Source: Pseudomonas nitroreducens NBRC 12694 (GTDB taxonomy: Bacteria; Pseudomonadota; Gammaproteobacteria; Pseudomonadales; Pseudomonadaceae). From it: 64,000 nt of DNA. The translations under genes were made by a program, and so were the position numbers. The notes under the pieces are model-generated. The model saw only the letters and a program-made list of their open reading frames with translations. It did no database searches and was not told the DNA's origin. Shown piece by piece: positions 29,767 to 38,525 of this stretch (the stretch's first letter is position 1; each line of letters opens with the position of its first letter). The stretch spans positions 558,001-622,000 of the forward strand of contig NZ_BDAI01000002.1 in NCBI RefSeq assembly GCF_002091755.1, given 5' to 3'.

Positions 29767-30663
29767 ATGCACGACCTGTACGATCTTGACCTGAACCTGC
29801 TGTCGGTCTTCGACGCAATCTACCAGCAGCGCAGCATCACCCGTGCGGCTCGACTCATGGGCCTGAGCCAGCCTGCGGTGAGCAACGCCCTGAGTCGCCT
29901 GCGCAAGCATTGCGGCGACCCGCTGTTCCTCAAGAGCCATCTGGGTGTGACGCCCACCGTGGCGGCGCACCGGCTGGCCGATCACGTGCGCCTGGCCTTC
30001 GAGAGCCTGCGCGAAGGCTGGCGTCAGGTGCCGGGGCGCGAGCCTTCCACGCCCGAACTGCGGGTCAGCTGCATCGACTGCCTGCAGCCGCTGTTCCTCG
30101 ACACGGCACTGGCGCGGCTTGGCGAGAGCTGGCGGGTAACCTTCTACCAGCCGCAACGCCGCGCAGCCTTCGACGAACTGCGTGGTGGCCAGCTGGACAT
30201 TCTGCTGGACATCGATCAGGTGGTGCCCTTCGGCTACGGCATCGAGCGCATCACGGTGCTGACGGACTACTACGTCTTCGCCCACGGCGCGGCGCTGGAG
30301 CAACCGCCGCAATCCCTGGTCGACTACCTGCGCCTGCCGCAGGTTCAGGTATCCGCCCGGCGCTCGGGCTTGTGTCCGGTGGACCTGCAGCTAGGCTTGC
30401 GCGGGCTGCGCCGGAACATTGCCTGCCGGGTGCAGAGCGTGCTGGCCGCGCGCGTGATGCTCGACCGGCATCCGCTGGGAGTGACTTTACCGGCGCGCAT
30501 GGCCGGCATATTGGGCCTGAGCAGCCAGCCACTGCCCCTGGACGGAGCCGTGGCATTCCCCGTGGCCATCTACATCGCCCCCGGCCTGGACGATGGCGGG
30601 CGAATCGCCGGCCTGGCGCGGGCACTGGCGTCACGCCTGGCAGCGCTGGTCGTGGCAGCTTAG
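29767..30663 (+). CDS. LysR-family regulator (NodD/LeuO-like)
   Basis: 298 aa starting MHDLYDLDLNLLSVFDAIYQ. The helix-turn-helix is SITRAARLMGLSQPAVSNALSRLRK, followed by GDPLFLKS; the form DLNLL-x-F is typical of the NodD/LeuO/NahR branch, which often responds to aromatic acids or controls adjacent transporters. The effector domain is intact. It follows the DUF202 pair by 2 nt on the same strand, so the three form one transcript. It is not the divergent neighbour of any obvious target. Its last codon overlaps the convergent diguanylate cyclase stop by 4 nt. Confidence 0.92.
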   Translation: MHDLYDLDLNLLSVFDAIYQQRSITRAARLMGLSQPAVSNALSRLRKHCGDPLFLKSHLGVTPTVAAHRLADHVRLAFESLREGWRQVPGREPSTPELRVSCIDCLQPLFLDTALARLGESWRVTFYQPQRRAAFDELRGGQLDILLDIDQVVPFGYGIERITVLTDYYVFAHGAALEQPPQSLVDYLRLPQVQVSARRSGLCPVDLQLGLRGLRRNIACRVQSVLAARVMLDRHPLGVTLPARMAGILGLSSQPLPLDGAVAFPVAIYIAPGLDDGGRIAGLARALASRLAALVVAA

Positions 30664-32231
30664 GTATCGTCGTTGCTGACGACGCGGTTGCGGCCGGTCT
30701 GCTTGGCGCTATACAGGCGCTGGTCGGCCTGCTTGAGCACGGCATCGGAGGAAAGCGACGTGCGGCCGCCCACGGCCACGCCGATGGACACCGTGACCTT
30801 GCCGACCTGGGGAATCAGTGTGCCGGCGACCGTTTCGCGGATACGCTCGGCGATGCTGCGGGCCGCTTCCAGGTTGGTTCCCGGCAACAGCAGGACGAAT
30901 TCCTCGCCTCCGGAGCGACACGCCAGGTCTTCGCTGCGGGAGGAGTCGCGCAGTACGCCGGCGACCCGCCGCAGAGCCTCGTCGCCAGCGTCATGGCCCC
31001 AACTGTCGTTGACTCGCTTGAAGTGGTCGATATCCAGCAGCAGCACCGCGTAGGACAGCCCGGACTGCTCCAGTGCTGCCAGGGCTGCGCCGAGGGCGCG
31101 GCGATTGGCCAGACCGGTGAGCGCGTCGCTCTGGGCTTCCTGGCTGAGCCGGCCGAGCTTCTGCTGCATGAGCCCTACGCCCGTCAACAGCGCCTGGCGA
31201 ATGGCCGCGGCCTCGCGGTACCAGGTCCTGATGGCGCGCAGCTCGCCCGGTGTTTCCGGTGCCGACAGGCGCTCGGCGCTGTAGGCCAGTTGCCGCAGCG
31301 GTCGGGTGATCAACAGCGCGCCGCCCCAGATCAGCAGCACGCCGAGCAGGCTGGCGGGGATCAGTCCGAAGAACATGTCCTTCATCAGCAGGCCCAGCGG
31401 CGCAAGGCTCAGGTCGCGGGGCTGCTGCGCCACCACGGCCCAGTTGGCCTCAGGCACCTGGGCGTAGCCGGCGAGCATTTCCACGCCTTGGGTGTTGGGC
31501 ACCTCCATTGCGCCGGTTTCCCCGCGCAACGCGGCTTCCACCGTCGGGCTTCCCTTGAGCAGCTCGCCGACGCGCTGGGCCTCGGGATGGTGCAGCAGGC
31601 GGCGGTTGGCGTCGGCGACGAAGGCATAGGTGCCCTCGTGGTGGAAGTGGCTGCCGATGATGGTGTGCAGTACGCTTTGCTTGAGGATGTAGACCGAGCC
31701 GCCGACCAGCCCGAGGTATTCGCCGGAAGGGCTGACGATGGGCTGGGAGATGAACACCACCAGGTTGCCGGCGATGGACACATACGCCTGGCTGACCACT
31801 GGCTGCTTGAGTTGCAGGGCCTGCTGCACACCCACCGAGCGCAGCGTGGTGCCGACTATCTGCAGCGAGTCAGGGTAGGCCTCCAGGACCTTGCCGTGAG
31901 CATCGACGATGGCGATGGAGTTGAAGTAAGTGTCCTGGGATTGCAGGCGCATCGCTTCGGCGCGCAACACCCCGCGATCCCCCTGATGCGTTGCGAGGAT
32001 ATTGGCGCTGAAGGCCAGGTTGCGCTGCGCCGAATCGATAAACTCGCTGATGCTGGAGGCGACCTTGGCGGCATAGGCGCGGTTGGCCTCCAGGGTGGTA
32101 TGGATCAGCGCCGAACGTTGCACGGTATAGGCCACGACCAGGCTGTTGCCGAGGGTCGCCAGGGCGGCGAGCAGGACGAAGAGCAGGATCAGCAGCCGCA
32201 GGGTCAGCGGCTTGCGGCTCCAGCGCTTCAT
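30660..32231 (-). CDS. Membrane diguanylate cyclase with dCACHE sensor
   Basis: 523 aa from the ATG at 32231 (MKRWSRKPLTLRLLILLFVL). Membrane segments near 12-35 and 275-300 flank a periplasmic dCACHE-type sensor (about 40-270). The C-terminal GGDEF domain has the active motif SGGEEF and an intact inhibitory site RSED five residues before it, so it should make cyclic di-GMP and be subject to product inhibition. The upstream extension to 32411 is Arg/Pro-rich and lacks membrane-protein features. The stop overlaps the convergent LysR stop. The ligand is unknown; dCACHE domains usually bind small organic acids or amino acids. Confidence 0.92.
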   Translation of the reverse strand: MKRWSRKPLTLRLLILLFVLLAALATLGNSLVVAYTVQRSALIHTTLEANRAYAAKVASSISEFIDSAQRNLAFSANILATHQGDRGVLRAEAMRLQSQDTYFNSIAIVDAHGKVLEAYPDSLQIVGTTLRSVGVQQALQLKQPVVSQAYVSIAGNLVVFISQPIVSPSGEYLGLVGGSVYILKQSVLHTIIGSHFHHEGTYAFVADANRRLLHHPEAQRVGELLKGSPTVEAALRGETGAMEVPNTQGVEMLAGYAQVPEANWAVVAQQPRDLSLAPLGLLMKDMFFGLIPASLLGVLLIWGGALLITRPLRQLAYSAERLSAPETPGELRAIRTWYREAAAIRQALLTGVGLMQQKLGRLSQEAQSDALTGLANRRALGAALAALEQSGLSYAVLLLDIDHFKRVNDSWGHDAGDEALRRVAGVLRDSSRSEDLACRSGGEEFVLLLPGTNLEAARSIAERIRETVAGTLIPQVGKVTVSIGVAVGGRTSLSSDAVLKQADQRLYSAKQTGRNRVVSNDDT

Positions 32232-32690
32232 GCGGCCACCGCAGGTGGGCGAGGCGCACCGGGAGCTTCGACGAGGGGGCAGTTCTCTGCGCCGGGGCGC
32301 GATTTCAGGTGGCTGTCCATGGGGCCGGGCTCTGTACTGGGGCGGGCTGCCTGGTTCGTCTGTCTTCGACGGGTCGAAGTTCAGGATAGGCAGGGATGAG
32401 CCGCCAGTCACCTGTGCCGGGGCGGTTCAGCCGCCCGGGAGGGCAGCACGCCCGGCAGACAGCGCGTCACGATTGTTGGCGCAGGCGTGCGGCGTGCCTC
32501 CAAGCCTGGCTCCCATGCCCTCGACGGCAACTCTGCAGGAAGCCGCAGGGTGAGCTCAACCGGAGGTTGCGTACCGGGGTTTCCTGGCGGCGCGATTGGG
32601 GGAGTGCTGACACAGGGGAACACCTCAGCAAATTCGCCGCCCATGAAAAAGCCCCGCACAGGCGGGGCTTCTTCTTCAGCTGCGGCGCGA
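32232..32690. other. Non-coding stretch between cyclase and symporter genes
   Basis: These 459 bases hold the promoter of the diguanylate cyclase (minus strand) and the symporter's terminator. GC-rich open frames cross it on both strands, but none has a ribosome binding site, plausible composition or family resemblance. Nothing else is recognised. Confidence 0.5.
32646..32668 (-). terminator. Rho-independent terminator of the symporter gene
   Basis: GCCCCGC (32651-32657) and GCGGGGC (32662-32668) form a 7-bp stem with a 4-nt loop. On the minus strand the stem is followed by five T residues. It lies 22 nt beyond the symporter stop. Confidence 0.85.
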
Positions 32691-34145
32691 TCAGTTGCCG
32701 GCGGCGGCAGCGGCCATGTCCGACACGCTCTCGCCACGGTGCTGGCTGAACTGCGGGGCCAGCGAGCCGACGATCATGCCGACGGCGCTGCAGATCAGAC
32801 CCACCAGCTGCGGCGGCCAGAAGTCGCCTTCCTGGTGGCCAAGTTCCAGCGAGACCCAGCCGATCAGGCCGCAGGCGATGGCGGTCAGGGCGCCCTGGGT
32901 GGTGGCGCGCTTCCAGAACAGGCCGAAGAACAGCGGCACCACGGCGGCGACCAGGGTCACCTTGTAGGCGTTGCCGACCATCTCGTAGATGCTGGCGTTG
33001 GACAGCAGGGCGAACAGGCAGGTGGCGACGGTCATCGCCAGTACGCTGCAACGCATGGCCAGCAGGGCCTGGCGGTCATTCATGTTGGGCAGGAAGTGCT
33101 TGACGATGTTCTCGGTCAGGGTCACCGACGGAGCCAGCAGGGCGCCGGAAGCGGAGGACATGATGGCCGAGAGCAGGGCGCCGAAGAACATGATCTGGGC
33201 GAACAGCGGGGTACGTTCCAGGATCAGGTGCGGCAGGATCTGCTGGGAGTCTTCGGCCAGCCAGTGCTTGACCATCTCCGGTTCGATCATCGAGGCGGCG
33301 TAGATCAGGAAGATCGGCAGCATGCAGAAGACCAGGTAGCAGCAGGCACCGGTCATGGTGGCGCGCTGGGCGATCTTCTCGGTCTTGGCCGACATCACGC
33401 GGGCATAGACGTCCTGCTGCGGGATCGAGCCGAACATCATGGTCACCGCCGCACCGAGGAAGGCTACGATGTCCTTCGCCGAGGTACCGTGCAGGAAGGT
33501 GAACTTGCCTTCGCTGGCGGCGTGGCTGATCACGTTGACCGGGCCGCCGGCCATGTCACCGATCAGCCAGACGAGGTAGAACAGGCCGCAGACGATGATG
33601 ATCATCTGCAGGAAGTCAGTCAGCGCCACCGACCACATGCCGCCGAACAGGGTGTGCAGCAGGACGATGATGGTGCCGATGATCATGCCCTGGGTGGTGG
33701 TCAGGCCGCCGTCGGAGAGCACGCTGAAGACCACGCCCAGCGCGGTGATCTGCGCAGCGACCCAGCCCATGTAGGAAATGATGATCACCAGGCTGGTGAA
33801 GATTTCCACGTGTTGGCCGAAGCGCTTGCGGAAGAAGTCACCGATGGTGAGCAGGTTGAGGCGGTACAGCGGGCGGGCGAAGACCACGCCGACCAGCATC
33901 AGGCAACCGAAGGAGCCGAAGGGGTCTTCGATGATCCCGGCGAAGCCTTCTTCGAGGAAGGTGGCCGGAATGCCCAGCACGGCTTCGGAGCCGAACCAGG
34001 TGGCGAACACCATGGTCACGACGAGGGGGAAGGACATGCTACGACCGGCGGCCGCGTAGTCCGAGGAGTTGTGCACGCGGGTGGTGGCGTAGAAACCGAC
34101 AGCTACGGTGATCACCAGATACACCGCTACAAACCAGATCAGCAT
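32691..34145 (-). CDS. Sodium:solute symporter (SSS family)
   Basis: 484 aa with about thirteen hydrophobic segments, starting MLIWFVAVYLVITVAVGFYA at the ATG at 34145. The SSS core is seen in SDYAAAGRSMSFPLVVTMVFATWFG and the sodium-site region FFGALLSAIMSSASGALLAPS. The family couples sodium import to uptake of sugars, amino acids, organic acids or urea; the substrate is not readable here. The longer frame to 34352 adds 69 soluble residues and is rejected. The gene stands alone, divergent from the DedA gene. Confidence 0.92.
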   Translation of the reverse strand: MLIWFVAVYLVITVAVGFYATTRVHNSSDYAAAGRSMSFPLVVTMVFATWFGSEAVLGIPATFLEEGFAGIIEDPFGSFGCLMLVGVVFARPLYRLNLLTIGDFFRKRFGQHVEIFTSLVIIISYMGWVAAQITALGVVFSVLSDGGLTTTQGMIIGTIIVLLHTLFGGMWSVALTDFLQMIIIVCGLFYLVWLIGDMAGGPVNVISHAASEGKFTFLHGTSAKDIVAFLGAAVTMMFGSIPQQDVYARVMSAKTEKIAQRATMTGACCYLVFCMLPIFLIYAASMIEPEMVKHWLAEDSQQILPHLILERTPLFAQIMFFGALLSAIMSSASGALLAPSVTLTENIVKHFLPNMNDRQALLAMRCSVLAMTVATCLFALLSNASIYEMVGNAYKVTLVAAVVPLFFGLFWKRATTQGALTAIACGLIGWVSLELGHQEGDFWPPQLVGLICSAVGMIVGSLAPQFSQHRGESVSDMAAAAAGN

Positions 34146-34526
34146 TTGTTCGTTCCGTTGGCTCGCCGGGAACCGTACCGCCGAGACGAAACTCGGGCAG
34201 GTGGGCCACGACTGACAAAGTTGTTTTTGTTGTGTTGCGCGGCCGAGGTCATCCGGTGCACCAGGCAGGGGAGCCGGAAAAACGTAACCAGTTGCGACAA
34301 CGGGCCGCAGTCTGCCAAATCCGTTAAATATGTCAAACACTTGAATCGCCAATGAGCGAAAAAAATTACATTGCTGGACGAATGGTTGCGCTAAAGGATT
34401 GATTTGATTGGTTGCTAACGATCAAAAGTGACTGTTTAGTCTTTTATTTTTTACAGTCCATGTTCGATAAGCAGAACAGCTTGGGAGCCGCTAGGCTCTT
34501 GGCACGGCACGCTTTCAAGGACTTTC
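34146..34526. promoter_or_regulatory. Divergent AT-rich promoter region, symporter/DedA
   Basis: 381 bases without a gene. 34320-34470 is strikingly AT-rich for this genome (runs such as GAAAAAAATTACA and TTTTATTTTTTACAG). A small dyad GACT-GTTT-AGTC lies at about 34429-34440, followed by T-rich sequence, and could act as a weak terminator or an operator. No definite promoter was assigned. Confidence 0.4.
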
Positions 34527-35135
34527 ATGTTTGAGCATTTCGACCTGGCGCAATTGCTTTCCCAATACGGCTACCTGGCGCTGTTCATCGGTTGCCTGCT
34601 GGAGGGCGAGACGATCCTCATCCTGGCCGGCCTGGCGGCCCACCAGGGCCTGCTGGCCTACGTGCCGGTGGTGTTCTGGGCGACCCTGGCCGGCACCCTG
34701 GGTGACCAGTTGCTCTACTGGACCGGCCGGCGCGCCGGCGACCGCGCGCTGCCCTGGCTGCAGCGGCGTGGGTTGGCCGTGGAGCGGGTCACCGGGCTGA
34801 TCGAGCGACATCCGCTGCTGGCGATCTTCTCCGTGCGTTTCCTTTACGGCATGCGCCTGGCCGGGCCGTTGCTGATCGGCGCGAGCCGGGTAGGGCCGCT
34901 GCGCTTCCTGCTGATCAACCTGCTCGGTGCCTTCTGCTGGGCGCTGCTGTTCGCCAGCGCCGGCTACTGGGCGGGGGAGGTGCTGGAGCGCTGGCTGGGC
35001 AACCTGCGGCCGTATCGGCTGCCGATCTTCCTTGCGGTGCTGGTGCTGGTGGGTGGATTGGAGCTGTGGCGGCGCCATCGGCAGCGGCGCAAGGCGCATT
35101 CCGGGGCAACCCGGGAAAGTTTGCACAAGCCTTGA
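34527..35135 (+). CDS. DedA-family membrane protein
   Basis: 202 aa with the DedA pattern: YGYLALFIGCLLEGETILILAG near the N-terminus (the conserved Glu-x-x-x-P/I region), then GDQLLYWTGRRAG and the re-entrant segment FSVRFLYGMRLAGPLLIGASR with its conserved Arg, and a final helix LPIFLAVLVLVGGLEL. DedA proteins are thought to flip undecaprenyl-phosphate or phospholipids and to support proton-motive force. The tail is highly basic (RRHRQRRKAHSG). It lies 67 nt before the peroxidase gene on the same strand. Confidence 0.92.
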   Translation: MFEHFDLAQLLSQYGYLALFIGCLLEGETILILAGLAAHQGLLAYVPVVFWATLAGTLGDQLLYWTGRRAGDRALPWLQRRGLAVERVTGLIERHPLLAIFSVRFLYGMRLAGPLLIGASRVGPLRFLLINLLGAFCWALLFASAGYWAGEVLERWLGNLRPYRLPIFLAVLVLVGGLELWRRHRQRRKAHSGATRESLHKP

Positions 35136-35202
35136 TACAGAGCGGTTTGGATTCGTGCGCGGCGCGATTAGAATCGCCGCTCTTTCGATCAAGGACGCTG
35201 TC

Positions 35203-36087
35203 ATGAGCCTTTACCAGCCCGGCATTCTCGCCACCCCGGTTCCCGCCCACGCCCGCCATCTGTTCTTCGATGTGAAATCGCTGCAGGACCTGCCCGCCGC
35301 GCTGGATCGCCTGCTGCAGTTCGCCGATGGCGAGGGCGCGGTGGTCGGTTTCGGTGAGTCGCTGGTGCGCGCGCTGGGGCGCCGCATCGAGGGGCTGCGC
35401 GAGTTCCCGGCCATTTCCGGCGTGGGCGTGGACAACCCGTCCACCCCGCATGCGCTGTGGATCTGGCTGCGCGGCGAAGAGCGCGGCGACCTGCTGCTGC
35501 GTACGCAGGAAGTCCAGGTGCTGCTGGCCCCGGCGCTGGAACTGACCTGCCTCACCGAAGCGTTTCGCCACGGTACTGGCCACGACCTGACCGGTTACGA
35601 GGACGGCACCGAGAACCCGCACGACGACGACGCCATTGCCGCCGCCATCGTCGATGGCGACGCAGCGGGCCTGGTCGGCGGCAGCTTCGCCGCGATCCAG
35701 CAGTGGCGTCACCAACTGCAGGACTTCGCCGCGCTGCCGCAGCACGAGCGCGACGACATCATGGGTCGCCGCCTGAGCGACAACGAGGAACTGGACGACG
35801 CGCCTGAGTCCGCCCACGTCAAGCGCACCGCCCAGGAGAGCTTCGAGCCCGAAGCCTTCATCGTGCGCCGCTCCATGCCCTGGACCCAGGGCCAGGACGC
35901 GGGGCTGATGTTCCTCGCCTTCGGCCGCACCCTGGACGCCTTCGAGGTGCAACTGCGCCGCATGAGCGGCCTGGAAGACGGCATCACTGACGCGTTGTAC
36001 CGCTTCAGCCGTCCGCTCACCGGCGGCTACTACTGGTGCCCGCCGCGCAAGGACGGGCTGCTGGACCTGAGCGCGCTGCTCGGCTGA
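35203..36087 (+). CDS. DyP-type heme peroxidase (class B)
   Basis: 294 aa, the usual length for bacterial DyP-B enzymes. The signature GYEDGTENP holds the distal Asp134; proximal heme ligand His205 is in SAHVKRTAQ, and the distal Arg is Arg222 or Arg223 in IVRRSMPW. It starts MSLYQPGILATPVPAHARHL, as in Pseudomonas DyP1B homologues, and has no signal peptide. DyP-B enzymes use hydrogen peroxide to oxidise dyes, Mn(II) and phenolic lignin model compounds; some are cargo of encapsulin shells, but no encapsulin gene is nearby. It is followed by a strong terminator. Confidence 0.94.
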   Translation: MSLYQPGILATPVPAHARHLFFDVKSLQDLPAALDRLLQFADGEGAVVGFGESLVRALGRRIEGLREFPAISGVGVDNPSTPHALWIWLRGEERGDLLLRTQEVQVLLAPALELTCLTEAFRHGTGHDLTGYEDGTENPHDDDAIAAAIVDGDAAGLVGGSFAAIQQWRHQLQDFAALPQHERDDIMGRRLSDNEELDDAPESAHVKRTAQESFEPEAFIVRRSMPWTQGQDAGLMFLAFGRTLDAFEVQLRRMSGLEDGITDALYRFSRPLTGGYYWCPPRKDGLLDLSALLG

Positions 36088-36105
36088 GCCGCCGCCGTCC
36101 CCGAG

Positions 36106-36131
36106 AGCCCCGCCAGTGTGCGGGGCTTTTT
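36106..36131 (+). terminator. Rho-independent terminator after the DyP gene
   Basis: AGCCCCGC (36106-36113) pairs with GCGGGGCT (36120-36127) around a 6-nt loop and is followed by a T run. It lies 18 nt after the peroxidase stop. Confidence 0.9.
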
Positions 36132-36281
36132 GTGGGCGCCGCCGCGCGGGGTCCGCGAGCACAGCACTGCACTGAAAGGGCGCCGCAATGGCACCCCGAT
36201 CTTCGGCGGAATTGGCTGTTGGTCCGATGCACCCCGAGGCGTAGCGTGAACCCCACGTTCCCACTGCCCGAGGTACCCACC

Positions 36282-36701
36282 ATGCACGCATCCGCATCCC
36301 TGAAACTGTTGTCCGCCGGCCTCGGCCTGGCGCTGAGCCTGCCGGTATTCGCCCATGGTGATGCGGCCAACCCGGAGAAAATCGACGTCCAGCAGGAGCA
36401 GAAGCTCCCCGATGCCGCCGGCAAGAAGGGTCTGATGATCACGGTTGCCTACGAGCCGGGCCAGGCGTCCGGTGCACACGTGCACAGCGGCTCGGTGTTT
36501 GCCTACGTACTCGAGGGCGCGGTGATCTCCCAGCTCGAAGGGCAGAAGCCGGTGACCTACCGGGCCGGCCAGTCCTGGTACGAAGCACCGAACACGCCGC
36601 ACCTGGTCTCGCGCAACGCCAGCGACAAGAAGCCGGCCAAGTTGCTGGTGTGGATGCTGCTGGACGAAGGCGCACCGGTGCTCACGCCGTTGAAGAAGTG
36701 A
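36282..36701 (+). CDS. Exported cupin-domain protein
   Basis: 139 aa. MHASASLKLLSAGLGLALSL is a signal peptide with probable cleavage after VFA. The mature part is one cupin: motif 1 GAHVHSGSVFAYVLEGAV supplies metal-binding His-x-His and Glu, and motif 2 is YEAPNTPHLVSRNASD with the second His. Small periplasmic cupins of this kind are often annotated only as cupin proteins; the substrate is unknown. GAGG lies 9 nt before the ATG. The gene stands between the DyP terminator and a convergent transporter. Confidence 0.9.
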   Translation: MHASASLKLLSAGLGLALSLPVFAHGDAANPEKIDVQQEQKLPDAAGKKGLMITVAYEPGQASGAHVHSGSVFAYVLEGAVISQLEGQKPVTYRAGQSWYEAPNTPHLVSRNASDKKPAKLLVWMLLDEGAPVLTPLKK

Positions 36702-36715
36702 ATGCCCGAATGCAG

Positions 36716-36740
36716 AACCCCGCCAACTGGCGGGGTTCTT
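36716..36740. terminator. Bidirectional terminator between cupin and MFS genes
   Basis: AACCCCGCC (36716-36724) pairs with GGCGGGGTT (36729-36737) around AACT. It lies between two convergent stops and can serve both strands, though its T-tracts are short. Confidence 0.75.
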
Positions 36741-36756
36741 CGTCGTGGCTTGCGGA

Positions 36757-38091
36757 TCACTCCGGCGCGCCGGGCACCTGGCGCGGGGCCATGAAGAACA
36801 TCCAGGCCAGGGCCAGGAAGTACATGGTCGGGATCAGGGTGAATAGGATCGCGTAGTTGTTGTGGGTGACGGTGAGGATGTAGCCGACGATCTGGGTCAT
36901 GAACATGCCGCCAATCGCCGCGCACATGCCGCCGAAGCCGAACACCGTGCTCATCATGTGCTTGGGCGTGTAGTCCATCACCAGGCTCCAGATGTTCGCC
37001 GTCCAGGCCTGGTGCGCACCCACCCCCAGGGCGATGGCGGCCACGGCGATCCACAGGCCGCTGGCCTTGGCGGCGAAGACCACGCCGATGATGCAGCAGG
37101 CGCAGATGAACATCGACAGCAGGCGCGCATGGATGGGCTTCATGCCGCGACCGATCAGCCAGGACGACAGGATGCCGCCGCCGATGCTGCCGAAGTCTGC
37201 GGTCAACCAGATCAGCATCAGCGGGATACCCATCTGGGTGACGCTGATCCCCAGGCCGTATTGCTGGTTGAGGAAGGGCGGCAGCCAGTAGAGGTAGAAC
37301 CAGAACACCGGCGCGGTCAGCGAAAGGGCCACGGCGAAGGCCCAGGTGCCGCGCATGCGCAGGATGGCGGAGAAGGGCACGCGCTCGGCCGGCGGCTCGT
37401 CGGCTGCCTGGATGTAGTCCAACTCGCTCTGCTTCACCGTCGGGTGTTCGTCGGGATTGAAGTACTTCAGGCCCCACAGGATCACCCAGACGAAGCCCAA
37501 CGCACTCATGCACAGGAACGCCGCCTGCCAGCCCCAGGCCGCGAGGATCAGCGGCAGCAGGGCGGGCGTGACCATGGCGCCGACGTTGGTGCCGGCATTG
37601 AAGATACCGGTGGCCATGGCGCGTTCGCCGGCGGGGAACCAGAGACGCGTGGTCTTCACGCAGGCGGGGTAGTTGGCCGCTTCGGTCAGGCCGAGGATGA
37701 AGCGGCAGACCATGAAGCCGGCCGCCGAGCTGGCCAGGCCGTGGGCGCCAGTGGCGAAGCTCCACAGCAGCACGGCGAAGAAGAATGCGCGCTTCACGCC
37801 GATGCGGTCGATCAGCCGACCCTGCAGCACGAAACCAATGGCATAGCCGACCTGGAACCAGAAGTTGATGTTGGCGTAGTCCATGGCCGTCCAAGCCATC
37901 TTCTCGGCGAGGATCGGCTGCATCACGCCCAGGGCGGCGCGGTCGATGTAGTTCAGGGTAGTGGCAAAGAACACCAGGGCGAGCATGCCCCAGCGCACCT
38001 TGCCGACGGCCATGGCGCCACGCACCTTGCCGAAGAGGGAAGAACCGTGCGGAGCGACCGCGGCGAGGGGAGCGGATTGCGTATGGATCAT
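36757..38091 (-). CDS. MFS transporter, probable quinate/shikimate uptake
   Basis: 444 aa with twelve membrane helices, in the ACS/hexuronate branch: LNYIDRAALGVMQPILAEKM and GLTEAANYPACVKTTRLWFP are typical. It is divergent from quiC1, and the same order (transporter, quiC1, TetR, dehydrogenase, aroQ) is found in other Pseudomonas. Import of quinate, shikimate or dehydroshikimate is therefore likely, but a hexuronate-like or protocatechuate substrate cannot be excluded from sequence. The ATG at 38091 gives a 30-residue cytoplasmic N-tail before helix 1. Confidence 0.88.
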   Translation of the reverse strand: MIHTQSAPLAAVAPHGSSLFGKVRGAMAVGKVRWGMLALVFFATTLNYIDRAALGVMQPILAEKMAWTAMDYANINFWFQVGYAIGFVLQGRLIDRIGVKRAFFFAVLLWSFATGAHGLASSAAGFMVCRFILGLTEAANYPACVKTTRLWFPAGERAMATGIFNAGTNVGAMVTPALLPLILAAWGWQAAFLCMSALGFVWVILWGLKYFNPDEHPTVKQSELDYIQAADEPPAERVPFSAILRMRGTWAFAVALSLTAPVFWFYLYWLPPFLNQQYGLGISVTQMGIPLMLIWLTADFGSIGGGILSSWLIGRGMKPIHARLLSMFICACCIIGVVFAAKASGLWIAVAAIALGVGAHQAWTANIWSLVMDYTPKHMMSTVFGFGGMCAAIGGMFMTQIVGYILTVTHNNYAILFTLIPTMYFLALAWMFFMAPRQVPGAPE

Positions 38092-38491
38092 GATCGGGCC
38101 ATCCGTTATCGGGCTGACGCGCAGCCTCGGGAATTATTGTCGTGCCGCAAGCGTTCCGCGTACTCCACCGCCGATCGGCGAGGGTTGCAGGAATGACGTG
38201 CGGTGGCTGGCGAAAATCAGTGCGCGCGGCGGTGGCCGGACGGCGTGCACAAACCCGGCATCGGGCGGGCCAGGATGGTTTGGCGATGCGCAAGGGGGGC
38301 AGCGAGGCGGGGGGGAGTGATGTACATGAGCAAGTACCCGTTCTTGAAATTGTTATGGATGACACGCAGTCATCTCGCAGCGGCTGTCGTTGTTCCAGGG
38401 ATTGAGGCAGGTCCCCGGCAGCCGGTTTGCGTCGACGTGGCCAAATCTTGAGCAGCGGCCGGAACAGCGTCAATTCGATAAACGGCCTTTG

Positions 38492-38506
38492 GTTCGGTAA
38501 TCGAAC
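38492..38506 (+). promoter_or_regulatory. PcaR-like (IclR family) operator
   Basis: GTTCG-GTAAT-CGAAC is a perfect 5-bp inverted repeat. It matches 13 of 15 positions of the PcaR box as I recall it, GTTCGATAATCGCAC, which controls the beta-ketoadipate pathway genes of Pseudomonas putida. It lies about 120 bp before quiC1, whose product makes protocatechuate, the entry compound of that pathway. The sequence match is seen; binding is inferred. Confidence 0.6.
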
Positions 38507-38511
38507 ACAAA

Positions 38512-38525
38512 ACTAACCAGTTAGT
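38512..38525 (+). promoter_or_regulatory. Candidate TetR operator upstream of quiC1
   Basis: ACTAAC-CA-GTTAGT is a perfect 6-bp dyad about 100 bp before quiC1. Its reverse complement, extended to TGTACTAACTGGTTAGTTTTGT, aligns with TGTACCAAATGGTTAATTTGGT in the aroQ promoter with 17 of 22 identities. A motif shared by two promoters flanking one TetR gene is best read as that regulator's operator. Confidence 0.55.

Noticed and set aside
29910..32399. 829-codon plus-strand frame over LysR and diguanylate cyclase
   Set aside because: It crosses two well-supported genes in other frames and has no recognisable domain.
32396..32749. Possible small gene between cyclase and symporter
   Set aside because: It runs through the symporter terminator and into the symporter gene, has no ribosome binding site, and its composition is random for GC-rich DNA.
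38142..38451. Short open frames in the MFS/quiC1 gap
   Set aside because: Overlapping frames in all phases with no ribosome binding site or plausible protein; best read as non-coding.
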